Origin: an uncultured Polaromonas sp.
Lineage (GTDB): Bacteria > Pseudomonadota > Gammaproteobacteria > Burkholderiales > Burkholderiaceae
Assembly (NCBI GenBank): GCA_946479075.1
Contig: CAMLDT010000152.1
Location: forward strand, 1-8,546
Reading direction: 5' to 3'
Length of the DNA stretch: 8,546 bases
The position numbers and the translations under genes are program-made. Shown here one piece after another: positions 1 through 4,926 of the stretch. The stretch's first letter is position 1. Every line of letters starts with the position of its first letter. Under the pieces are notes generated by a model. The model ran no database searches. It was not told where the DNA came from and saw nothing but the letters and a program-made list of their open reading frames with translations.

Positions 1-470
1 TTGAGCAGGTAGTAGCCGCCCTTGTCCTCGGCCTTGAGCTTCATGCTGATCACGTCGCTGCCGGCGCCCGGCTCGCTCATGGCCAGCGCACCCACGTGTT
101 CGCCACTGATGAGTTTCGGCAGGTATTTCGCGCGCTGGGCTTCGGTGCCGTTGCGCTTGATCTGGTTGACGCACAGGTTGCTGTGCGCGCCGTAACTCAG
201 GCCGACCGAGGCGCTGGCGCGGCTGATCTCTTCCATGGCGATCATGTGGGCGAGGTAACCCATGTTGGCGCCACCGTATTCCTCGCCGACCGTGATGCCC
301 AGCACACCGAGGCTGCCCATTTTTTTCCAGAGGTCCATGGGAAACTGGTCGTTGCGGTCGATCTCCGCGGCGCGCGGCGCGATTTCGGCCTGCGCAAATT
401 CGCGCACGGCGTCACGCAGCGCGTCGATGTCTTCACCAAGCTGGAAGTTGAGTCCGGGCAGGTTGTTCAC
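1..470 (-). CDS. ivd: Isovaleryl-CoA dehydrogenase, N-terminal part (gene runs off the left edge)
   Basis: This flavoenzyme oxidises isovaleryl-CoA to 3-methylcrotonyl-CoA in leucine breakdown, passing electrons to electron-transfer flavoprotein in the cytosol. The visible 156 residues cover the acyl-CoA dehydrogenase N-terminal helical domain and the start of the middle beta domain. Wording typical of isovaleryl rather than other acyl-CoA dehydrogenases includes LGVLGITV and [14 protein letters not shown] (about 54-76), [19 protein letters not shown] (86-104) and the FAD/substrate segment [13 protein letters not shown] (128-140). The catalytic glutamate lies beyond the window. I chose the GTG start because the only in-frame codons between it and the upstream stop TGA (488-486) are not starts. 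An AAGGAG box (482-477) sits six bases before it. The nearby ATG at 474-472 is out of frame. It is the third gene of a leftward operon after a LiuR-like regulator and a thioesterase. In related bacteria the gene is also called liuA. Identity is fairly certain; exact substrate preference is from family knowledge. Confidence 0.93.
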   Translation of the reverse strand, partial: MNNLPGLNFQLGEDIDALRDAVREFAQAEIAPRAAEIDRNDQFPMDLWKKMGSLGVLGITVGEEYGGANMGYLAHMIAMEEISRASASVGLSYGAHSNLCVNQIKRNGTEAQRAKYLPKLISGEHVGALAMSEPGAGSDVISMKLKAEDKGGYYLL

Positions 471-476
471 ACATTT

Positions 477-482
477 CTCCTT
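477..482 (-). promoter_or_regulatory. Ribosome binding site deciding the GTG start of isovaleryl-CoA dehydrogenase
   Basis: On the minus strand AAGGAG lies six bases before the GTG codon (470-468) and only two bases before an out-of-frame ATG (474-472). The spacing favours GTG, and only the GTG frame encodes the dehydrogenase. Confidence 0.7.
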
Positions 483-485
483 GAA

Positions 486-956
486 TCAGTTCTTGACGTC
501 GTCGCGCCCGGTGATGGTCATCAGCGTGGCGCCCAGGGTGGCGATCAGCTTCTCACGGCCACCGTCGATGGCGTAGGCCTGGCCTTCGGTCACGGTGATG
601 GTGCGGCCGGGCTTGATGACCTGCCCGACCATGCGAAAACGCTGGCCTTTGGCTGGCGCCAGCAGGTTGATTTTGAACTCGATGGTCAGCACGCCGGTGC
701 CCTCCGGCATCAGCGTGAATCCGGCATAACCGCAGGCGGAGTCCAGCGCCGTTGCCACCATGCCGGCGTGCAGAAAGCCGTGTTGCTGGGTCAGGCCGGC
801 AGCCCAGGGCAGCTCGATCACAACGCGCCCAGGCGCAATCTCCGCCAGCGAGGCGCCCAGTGTGCTCATGGCGCCTTGCAGGGCGAAGCTGTCCCGCACG
901 CGGTCGGCATAGGCCTCGTCTTTGGGCTTGAATTCAGTGGTGGGCATGGCGCTCAT
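486..956 (-). CDS. PaaI-family hotdog-fold thioesterase
   Basis: This is a small (156 residues) hotdog-fold acyl-CoA thioesterase of the PaaI/DUF4442-like type, expected to hydrolyse acyl- or aryl-CoA thioesters in the cytosol. The hallmark region is QQHGFLHAGMVATALDSACG (57-76). His63-Ala64-Gly65 occupies the usual HGG position at the start of the central helix, and Asp72 is the probable catalytic acid. The following strand TIEFKINLLAPAKG (91-104) is also typical. The ATG start overlaps the stop of the upstream regulator gene in an ATGA arrangement, with only a weak GGAA before it, so translational coupling is likely. Met4 is an alternative start. Its stop lies 15 bases before the isovaleryl-CoA dehydrogenase start, placing it inside a leucine-degradation operon. 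There it may relieve CoA trapping by dead-end acyl-CoAs; that role and the substrate are inference. The HGG to HAG change is a mild variant. Confidence 0.88.
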   Translation of the reverse strand: MSAMPTTEFKPKDEAYADRVRDSFALQGAMSTLGASLAEIAPGRVVIELPWAAGLTQQHGFLHAGMVATALDSACGYAGFTLMPEGTGVLTIEFKINLLAPAKGQRFRMVGQVIKPGRTITVTEGQAYAIDGGREKLIATLGATLMTITGRDDVKN

Positions 957-1372
957 TTCCGGGTTCTGGCGGCGGGTGCGGCTTTGGCCGTTTTGGCCAG
1001 CAGCGCGCGGGCTTCCTTTTCATGCAGCTTGACTTCTTCCAGGTTGGCCTGCAGGTCGGCCATCTGCTCTTCGAGCTGCCTGCGGTGCTGCGCCAGCACC
1101 GCGAGGAACTTGGTCAGCTGCGGACCGGTATCACGCGGGCTGTCGTAGGTATCGATGATCTCCCGCGCCTCGGTCAGGCTCAGGCCCAGGCGCTTGGCGC
1201 GCAGCGTCAGCTTGAGCCGGGTGCGGTCGCGTGCGGTGTAAACGCGGCTGCGCCCGCCCGGGCCCTCGCGCTGCGGCTGCAGCAGGCCCATGTCTTCATA
1301 AAACCGTATGGCGCGCGTGGTCAGATCGAACTCTTTGGCCAGATCGCTGATGGAATACGTGGTGCTTGCCAT
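953..1372 (-). CDS. liuR: MerR-family transcriptional regulator, LiuR-like
   Basis: This is a 139-residue MerR-type DNA-binding protein. The N-terminal winged helix-turn-helix is clear: YSISDLAKEFDLTTRAIRFY (6-25) followed by EDMGLLQPQREG and the wing GRSRVYTARDRTRL (40-53). A long dimerisation coiled coil follows (about 85-125), ending in a basic Ala/Arg/Lys tail. The protein contains no cysteine, which argues against a metal or redox sensor and fits the LiuR group that controls branched-chain amino acid degradation genes. Position supports this: it is the first gene of the operon with the thioesterase and isovaleryl-CoA dehydrogenase, and its stop overlaps the thioesterase start by ATGA. 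A perfect 18-bp palindrome sits in its own promoter, so autoregulation is likely. The inducer is not visible from sequence; an acyl-CoA intermediate is a guess. No strong Shine-Dalgarno precedes the ATG. The MerR family call is very secure, the LiuR assignment fairly good. Confidence 0.88.
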   Translation of the reverse strand: MASTTYSISDLAKEFDLTTRAIRFYEDMGLLQPQREGPGGRSRVYTARDRTRLKLTLRAKRLGLSLTEAREIIDTYDSPRDTGPQLTKFLAVLAQHRRQLEEQMADLQANLEEVKLHEKEARALLAKTAKAAPAARTRK

Positions 1373-1434
1373 GTGTAGGAAACCCGGGTGACAGGAGCCT
1401 GACGGAACGGAATGCCAAATCAGGTGTAATGGGG

Positions 1435-1463
1435 GTTCTAGTTTACGTTAACGTAAACGTCAA
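1435..1463 (-). promoter_or_regulatory. Predicted sigma70-like promoter of the regulator-thioesterase-dehydrogenase operon
   Basis: On the minus strand, TTGACG (1463-1458, one mismatch to TTGACA) and TAGAAC (1440-1435, four of six matches to TATAAT) are separated by 17 bases. The spacer is almost exactly the 18-bp palindrome. A transcript would have a leader of roughly 55 bases before the regulator ATG at 1372. The 17-base spacing differs from the stretched 19-20 base spacers of classical MerR-activated promoters, so simple repression is the easier reading. This is a prediction from sequence only. Confidence 0.55.
1441..1458. promoter_or_regulatory. Perfect 18-bp palindromic operator, probably for the MerR/LiuR-like regulator
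   Basis: GTTTACGTTAACGTAAAC equals its own reverse complement over all 18 bases. It lies in the 111-base gap between the divergent regulator operon and the hydrolase gene. It fills the -35/-10 spacer of the leftward promoter and ends 25 bases before the rightward ATG at 1484, so one protein bound here could control both directions. It resembles, from memory, the ACGTNNACGT-type sites described for LiuR in proteobacteria; I could not check this against a motif database. Confidence 0.75.
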
Positions 1464-1483
1464 CCGACAGGCGATCTTACAAG

Positions 1484-2539
1484 ATGAATGCACAGGAAGC
1501 CGAACTCTCCTACCCGCTGGGCGATGCCCTGCCGGCCGCCGGCGGCACGCTGGACGTGGCGCCCGGCGTCAAATGGATACGCATGGGCCTGCCGTTTGCG
1601 CTGGACCACATCAACCTGTGGCTGCTGCGCGACGAGCTCGACGGACACAAGGGCTGGACCGTGGTCGACTGCTGCGTCAGCCGCGACGAGGCCAGGGCCC
1701 AATGGGAACAGATTTTCGCAGGTGAACTGGAAGGCCTGCCCATCCTGCGCGTCATCGTTACCCACATGCACCCCGACCACATCGGCCTGGCGCACTGGCT
1801 GTGCGAGCGCTGGAAGGCACCGCTGTGGATCAGCGCGACCGACTACAACACGGCCAGCCTCAGCATCAGCGGCAGCACCGGTTTTGGCGGGGAAAAGTCG
1901 GCGGACTTTTTTGCCTCGCACGGCCTGGCCAATCCGGACTACCTGGCGCAGATCCGCGGCCGCAGCAACTATTACCCCGGGCTGGTGCCGGCCGTTCCGG
2001 CCAACTTTCACCGCATGATGGACGGGCAGCTGATCCGCATCGGCGGGCGCGACTGGACCTGCATCAGCGGTTACGGCCACGCGCCGGAACACATCGCGCT
2101 CTCATGCACCGAAGCTGCGCTCCTGATCAGCGGCGACATGGTGTTGCCACGTATCTCAACCAACATCAGCGTTTATGACGTTGAACCCGAGTCGGACCCG
2201 CTGACGCTGTTCCTGCAGTCGATTGACAAGTTCGGCGCGCTGGCCGCAGACACGCTGGTGCTGCCCTCCCACGGCAAGCCCTTCCGCGGGCTGCACACCC
2301 GCATCGCGCAATTACATGCGCATCATCGCGACCGGCTGACCGAGGTGATGCAGGCTTGTGCAGCCAGCCCCTGCAGCGGCGCGGACATCCTGCCGGTGAT
2401 GTTCAAGCGCCCGCTGGACCTGCACCAGACCACGTTTGCCATGGGGGAAGCGGTGGCGCACCTGCATGCCTTGTGGCACGAGGGCAAGTTGCGCCGCCTG
2501 CAGGGCAGTGACGGCGTCTACCGCTTTCAGCCGGCCTGA
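1484..2539 (+). CDS. Metallo-beta-lactamase-fold hydrolase with C-terminal winged-helix-like tail (LACTB2-like)
   Basis: This is a 351-residue cytosolic metallohydrolase. The metal site is complete: THMHPDH (His94, His96, Asp98, His99), GYGHAPEH (His199), ISGDMVLP (Asp218) and LPSHGKPF (His263). This is the binuclear-zinc pattern of the glyoxalase II/LACTB2 branch. The C-terminal about 80 residues (270-351) form a helical segment like the winged-helix tail of LACTB2-type proteins. Such proteins are often annotated as hydroxyacylglutathione hydrolases, but the substrate here cannot be read from sequence. The start is taken as ATG 1484, because the N-terminal run YPLGDALPAAGGTLDVAPGV belongs to the family; no clear Shine-Dalgarno is visible. 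It diverges from the LiuR-like operon and shares its palindromic operator region, suggesting co-regulation with leucine catabolism and perhaps thioester hydrolysis (inference). Its 3' end overlaps the convergent kinase gene by 13 bases. Confidence 0.9.
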   Translation: MNAQEAELSYPLGDALPAAGGTLDVAPGVKWIRMGLPFALDHINLWLLRDELDGHKGWTVVDCCVSRDEARAQWEQIFAGELEGLPILRVIVTHMHPDHIGLAHWLCERWKAPLWISATDYNTASLSISGSTGFGGEKSADFFASHGLANPDYLAQIRGRSNYYPGLVPAVPANFHRMMDGQLIRIGGRDWTCISGYGHAPEHIALSCTEAALLISGDMVLPRISTNISVYDVEPESDPLTLFLQSIDKFGALAADTLVLPSHGKPFRGLHTRIAQLHAHHRDRLTEVMQACAASPCSGADILPVMFKRPLDLHQTTFAMGEAVAHLHALWHEGKLRRLQGSDGVYRFQPA

Positions 2540-4137
2540 TCCGCCGCCGTGGCAGGCGCCGCTGCGGACACCGTGCCCCCGGGCGCCTGAGGCAGCGACA
2601 GGAAAAAACTGGCGCCGGCGCCGTCGGTGGTGGTGGCCCACACGGCGCCGCCGTGACGCCCGGCCACGCGCGCGACGATGGCCAGCCCCAGGCCAGCGCC
2701 GGGAAAATCTGCCGACGAATGCAGGCGCTGGAAGGCGCTGAACAATTTGTCGGTGTAGGCAGCGTCGAAACCAACCCCGTTGTCTGACACCACCAGCACC
2801 GCGCTGCCATCGGCCGGTCCCGGCACCAGTGCGACCTTGATCCACGCCTGCGGTTTGGCGGCGGTGAACTTCCAGGCGTTGTCCAGCAGGTGGCCCACCG
2901 CCAGGGTCAGCAGGGCCTTGTCGCCAAACAGCGGCAACGCATCCGGAATCTCCAGCACCAGATCGCGCTGGGGTTCACGCTTGCGCAGCTCGTCGATCAG
3001 CCGCCGGCATGCGGGGGCCAGGTCGACCGGCCCGGGGTTGATGGCGACCTCCGGCAAATGCGCCAGGGTCCTCAAGTCATCGATCAGCTTGGCGAGCTGG
3101 TTTGTGCTGGCACGGATGCGCGACAGATAGTGCAAGCCCTGCTCATCGAGGGAGGATGCGTGGCGCTCGGCCAGTGTGGCGGCAAAGCCGCTGACCACAT
3201 GCAAGGGCGCTTTGAGGTCGTCCGACATGGCGCGTGTGAACGTGTCCAGCTCCAGCCGGTCGCGCTGCCAGGCCTCGGTGCATTGCGCAAGGCGCTGCTC
3301 CAGCGATTCATTGAGCTGCTGCAGCTCACGATCTGCAAAATGCCGCTCGCTCACGTCCACCACGCTGACCAGCAGGACCGGCCGCTCAAACCATTGCACC
3401 CGGCTGCAGGCCAGCTCCACCAGCACCAGCTCACCATTCATGCGGCGCTGCGTGGCCACGCGCAGCTCCTGCCTGAAGTCGCCCAGCGGCAAGGTGGCCA
3501 GCCAGCTCGCCGCTTCGCCTTCCGGAAATAGAACCTCTGCGTTGGGCAAAGGCACGCTGTCCCCGGGAAATCTGTAAAAAACGAAAGCGGCCTTGTTGAA
3601 CGCCAGGACCTGTCGGGAATCAGGCTGCAGCAGCCACATGGGCTGGGTATTTTCTTCAAACAGGCTCTGGTTGCACAGCTCGCTGCCTTGCAGCAGCACC
3701 AGGGCCTGACGGGTGTCGCTGACATCGCGCAGGTTGACGATCACGCCGTTATCGTGACGCCTCAGGCTGTACTCTATCCAGCGGTCTTCAAACGCATGGT
3801 GAACCACGAAGGCATGGGCGGCACCGTCCTGCAAGGCCTGCTCGGAGGTGCTGCGGTGGTCTTCTGCCACGGGCTCGGGCGCCGCCTCCCAGAACTCTGT
3901 GCCGGGCGCCGTCGTGCCGGGCGATTGCATCAAGGCCTGCGCCTGGCTGTTGAGCACAACGATCCGCCAGTTGTCATCCAGCACGATGATGCCCTGGGTG
4001 GCCAGCTCCAGTCCGGCCTGCAGCGTGTCGGCATCGGCCGCTGCGGGGGGAACCTGGGTTTCACGCCAGGCAGATCGCACCCAGCCGGACCGCAGGGCCT
4101 GCACGCACATGCGCAACACAGCGAGGGGCGAGCGCAC
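2527..4137 (-). CDS. PAS-PAS sensor histidine kinase-like protein lacking the phospho-acceptor histidine
   Basis: This is a 536-residue cytosolic kinase-like protein with no membrane segment. There are two PAS domains (about 37-145 and 150-268, the second ending in the PAC-like VVDVSERH), then a coiled coil (268-300), a HisKA dimerisation helix pair and an HATPase domain. The ATP-binding boxes look intact: HLLDNAWKFT (N box, 416-425), SDNGVGFD (G1, 451-458), FSAFQRLH (F box) and GAGLGLAI (G2). The HisKA motif, however, reads MSDDLKAPL (304-312). The expected His in SHDL is Asp306 (codon GAC at 3222-3220), one base from CAC. Such a protein would not autophosphorylate at the normal site, and may act as a phosphatase, a heterodimer partner or an ATP-dependent switch. 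The GTG start has AAGGAG eight bases upstream (4151-4146). The gene follows the response regulator after 35 bases, so they probably share a transcript. Its kinase core resembles that of the large upstream kinase. Sequencing error at one base cannot be excluded. Confidence 0.88.
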   Translation of the reverse strand: MRSPLAVLRMCVQALRSGWVRSAWRETQVPPAAADADTLQAGLELATQGIIVLDDNWRIVVLNSQAQALMQSPGTTAPGTEFWEAAPEPVAEDHRSTSEQALQDGAAHAFVVHHAFEDRWIEYSLRRHDNGVIVNLRDVSDTRQALVLLQGSELCNQSLFEENTQPMWLLQPDSRQVLAFNKAAFVFYRFPGDSVPLPNAEVLFPEGEAASWLATLPLGDFRQELRVATQRRMNGELVLVELACSRVQWFERPVLLVSVVDVSERHFADRELQQLNESLEQRLAQCTEAWQRDRLELDTFTRAMSDDLKAPLHVVSGFAATLAERHASSLDEQGLHYLSRIRASTNQLAKLIDDLRTLAHLPEVAINPGPVDLAPACRRLIDELRKREPQRDLVLEIPDALPLFGDKALLTLAVGHLLDNAWKFTAAKPQAWIKVALVPGPADGSAVLVVSDNGVGFDAAYTDKLFSAFQRLHSSADFPGAGLGLAIVARVAGRHGGAVWATTTDGAGASFFLSLPQAPGGTVSAAAPATAADQAG

Positions 4138-4145
4138 GGTGTCCG

Positions 4146-4151
4146 CTCCTT
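4146..4151 (-). promoter_or_regulatory. Ribosome binding site for the GTG start of the small kinase
   Basis: AAGGAG on the minus strand lies eight bases before the GTG at 4137. It decides this start over the next in-frame ATG (codon 10, 4110-4108). Confidence 0.6.
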
Positions 4152-4172
4152 CAGGCGATGCGCCTCAGCGCA

Positions 4173-4814
4173 TCAGCGCCACTTGCGATTGGCCACCAGC
4201 AAGGCAGTGACATAACCATGCAGCCAGTCGAAGTTGATGGGCTTTTCAAGGTAGTGGGAGTTCGGCGGCAGCCCGCCCCGCTCGGCCACCGCTTCCTTGG
4301 GCAGCCCGCTGATCACCAGGATCTGCATGGACGCCAGTTGCTGGTTGCGCTTGAGGGCGCGCAGCATTTCCATGCCGTCCACGCCGGGCATGTTCAGGTC
4401 CGTGATCAGCAGGTTGGGCCGCATGGTGGCAATGTCCATCAGGGCTTCCAGCGCCGATGGCATGAAGCTGCAGTCCACAGCCATGTCCCATTCGTCAAAC
4501 TGGGCCTTGTAGAGTTCGCGCGCGTCCTCGTCGTCTTCCACCACCAGCACGCTCAGCCGGCTGCGCGGGTCGGGGTCGGCGGGCGTCAGTTGCGGGCTGT
4601 TTTTTTGCAGGTAGGCGTTGATGCCACGCAGCGACAGGCGCCGGTGGCCGCCCAGTGTTTTCCAGGCTTCGATTTCGCCTTTTTCCACCAGGGACTGCAC
4701 CGTGGCTACCGACAGGCCCAGCAGCTTGGCGGCATAGGTCGTGCCGCAATAATCATCGCTGGAAAAATCCGTGGCGGTGATCGCACCTTCGAAAGTCTGG
4801 GGTTCACGTGGCAT
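4173..4814 (-). CDS. Response regulator with N-terminal excisionase/MerR-like HTH and C-terminal receiver domain
   Basis: This is a 213-residue putative DNA-binding response regulator in reversed order. Residues about 22-71 form an excisionase-type (HTH_17/BldC-like) DNA-binding domain: TTYAAKLLGLSVATVQSLVE, then KGEIEAWKTLGGHRRLSLRG with the GGHRR wing. Residues 86-205 form a receiver domain with the acidic pair in VVEDDED (Asp94/Asp95), phospho-acceptor Asp139 in LLITDLNMPGVDG, Ser169 in VISG and Lys191 in YLEKPIN, so phosphorylation chemistry looks intact. Usual response regulators carry the receiver first. I start at ATG 4814. The frame extends 11 codons upstream to a TTG, but that stretch is Phe-rich, encoded by T-runs, and has no ribosome site. 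The ATG has only a weak upstream GGGTG. It lies between two kinases of one subfamily and is preceded by an AT-rich gap with repeated ATCAATT motifs. The cognate kinase is most likely the large upstream one (inference). Target genes are unknown. Confidence 0.9.
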   Translation of the reverse strand: MPREPQTFEGAITATDFSSDDYCGTTYAAKLLGLSVATVQSLVEKGEIEAWKTLGGHRRLSLRGINAYLQKNSPQLTPADPDPRSRLSVLVVEDDEDARELYKAQFDEWDMAVDCSFMPSALEALMDIATMRPNLLITDLNMPGVDGMEMLRALKRNQQLASMQILVISGLPKEAVAERGGLPPNSHYLEKPINFDWLHGYVTALLVANRKWR

Positions 4815-4837
4815 AAAAAAGCACCCAAAAAAAGAAA

Positions 4838-4851
4838 TAAATTGCAATTTA
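4838..4851. repeat. 14-bp perfect palindrome TAAATTGCAATTTA
   Basis: The sequence equals its reverse complement over 14 bases. It lies 24 bases upstream of the response regulator ATG on the minus strand, a position suited to an operator near the transcription start. In an AT-rich stretch such palindromes arise more easily by chance, so function is uncertain. Confidence 0.5.
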
Positions 4852-4867
4852 ATAGATTGATTGAATT

Positions 4868-4886
4868 AAATCAATTCAATTGATTT
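4868..4886. repeat. Inverted repeat AAATCAATT-C-AATTGATTT
   Basis: Two perfect 9-base arms flank a single central base. The half-site ATCAATT recurs at 4891-4897, seven bases downstream on the plus strand. The combination of an inverted pair plus a third copy looks like a multi-site operator for a dimeric DNA-binding protein, most simply the adjacent HTH-receiver protein. Confidence 0.55.
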
Positions 4887-4926
4887 TTCCATCAATTTAA
4901 CAATTGCCGTCGAGCCGTGTCCTGAC

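Larger units (their letters stand above)
4815..4926. promoter_or_regulatory. AT-rich intergenic regulatory region with inverted ATCAATT repeats
   Basis: These 112 bases between the large kinase stop and the response regulator start are strikingly AT-rich in an otherwise GC-rich window. They hold a perfect 14-bp palindrome TAAATTGCAATTTA (4838-4851) and an inverted repeat with 9-base arms AAATCAATT/AATTGATTT around one central base (4868-4886). A further ATCAATT lies at 4891-4897, and TTGAATT/AATTCAA pairs at 4861-4879. Several loose -35/-10 pairs can be drawn on the minus strand because of the AT content, so I do not name one. No GC-rich hairpin with a T-tract is present, so I do not call a terminator. 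The region is the likely promoter/operator of the response regulator-kinase pair and a candidate site for the regulator's own binding (inference). Confidence 0.55.

Noticed and set aside
472..474. ATG close to the start of the dehydrogenase on the minus strand
   Set aside because: It is out of frame with the isovaleryl-CoA dehydrogenase; the in-frame GTG at 470-468 has better spacing to AAGGAG.
96..1148. A 350-codon plus-strand open frame
   Set aside because: It runs antisense across three recognisable genes (dehydrogenase, thioesterase, MerR regulator) and shows no family motif.
1382..1401. Short palindromes (ACCCGGGT and a CAGG/CCTG pair) in the regulator leader
   Set aside because: They are too short and GC-rich to stand out from background, with no T-tract or other functional context.
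1460..2092. A 210-codon minus-strand open frame over the hydrolase
   Set aside because: The plus strand carries the complete metal-binding motifs of a metallo-beta-lactamase-fold enzyme; the minus frame shows nothing recognisable.
4815..4847. A TTG-initiated 11-codon N-terminal extension of the response regulator
   Set aside because: It is Phe-rich, encoded by T-runs of the intergenic island, and has no ribosome binding site. ATG 4814 gives a normal N-terminus.
4861..4910. Possible rho-independent terminator after the large kinase
   Set aside because: The inverted repeats are made of A/T pairs only and are not directly followed by a T-tract, so operator sites are the better reading. Readthrough from the large kinase into the regulator remains possible.
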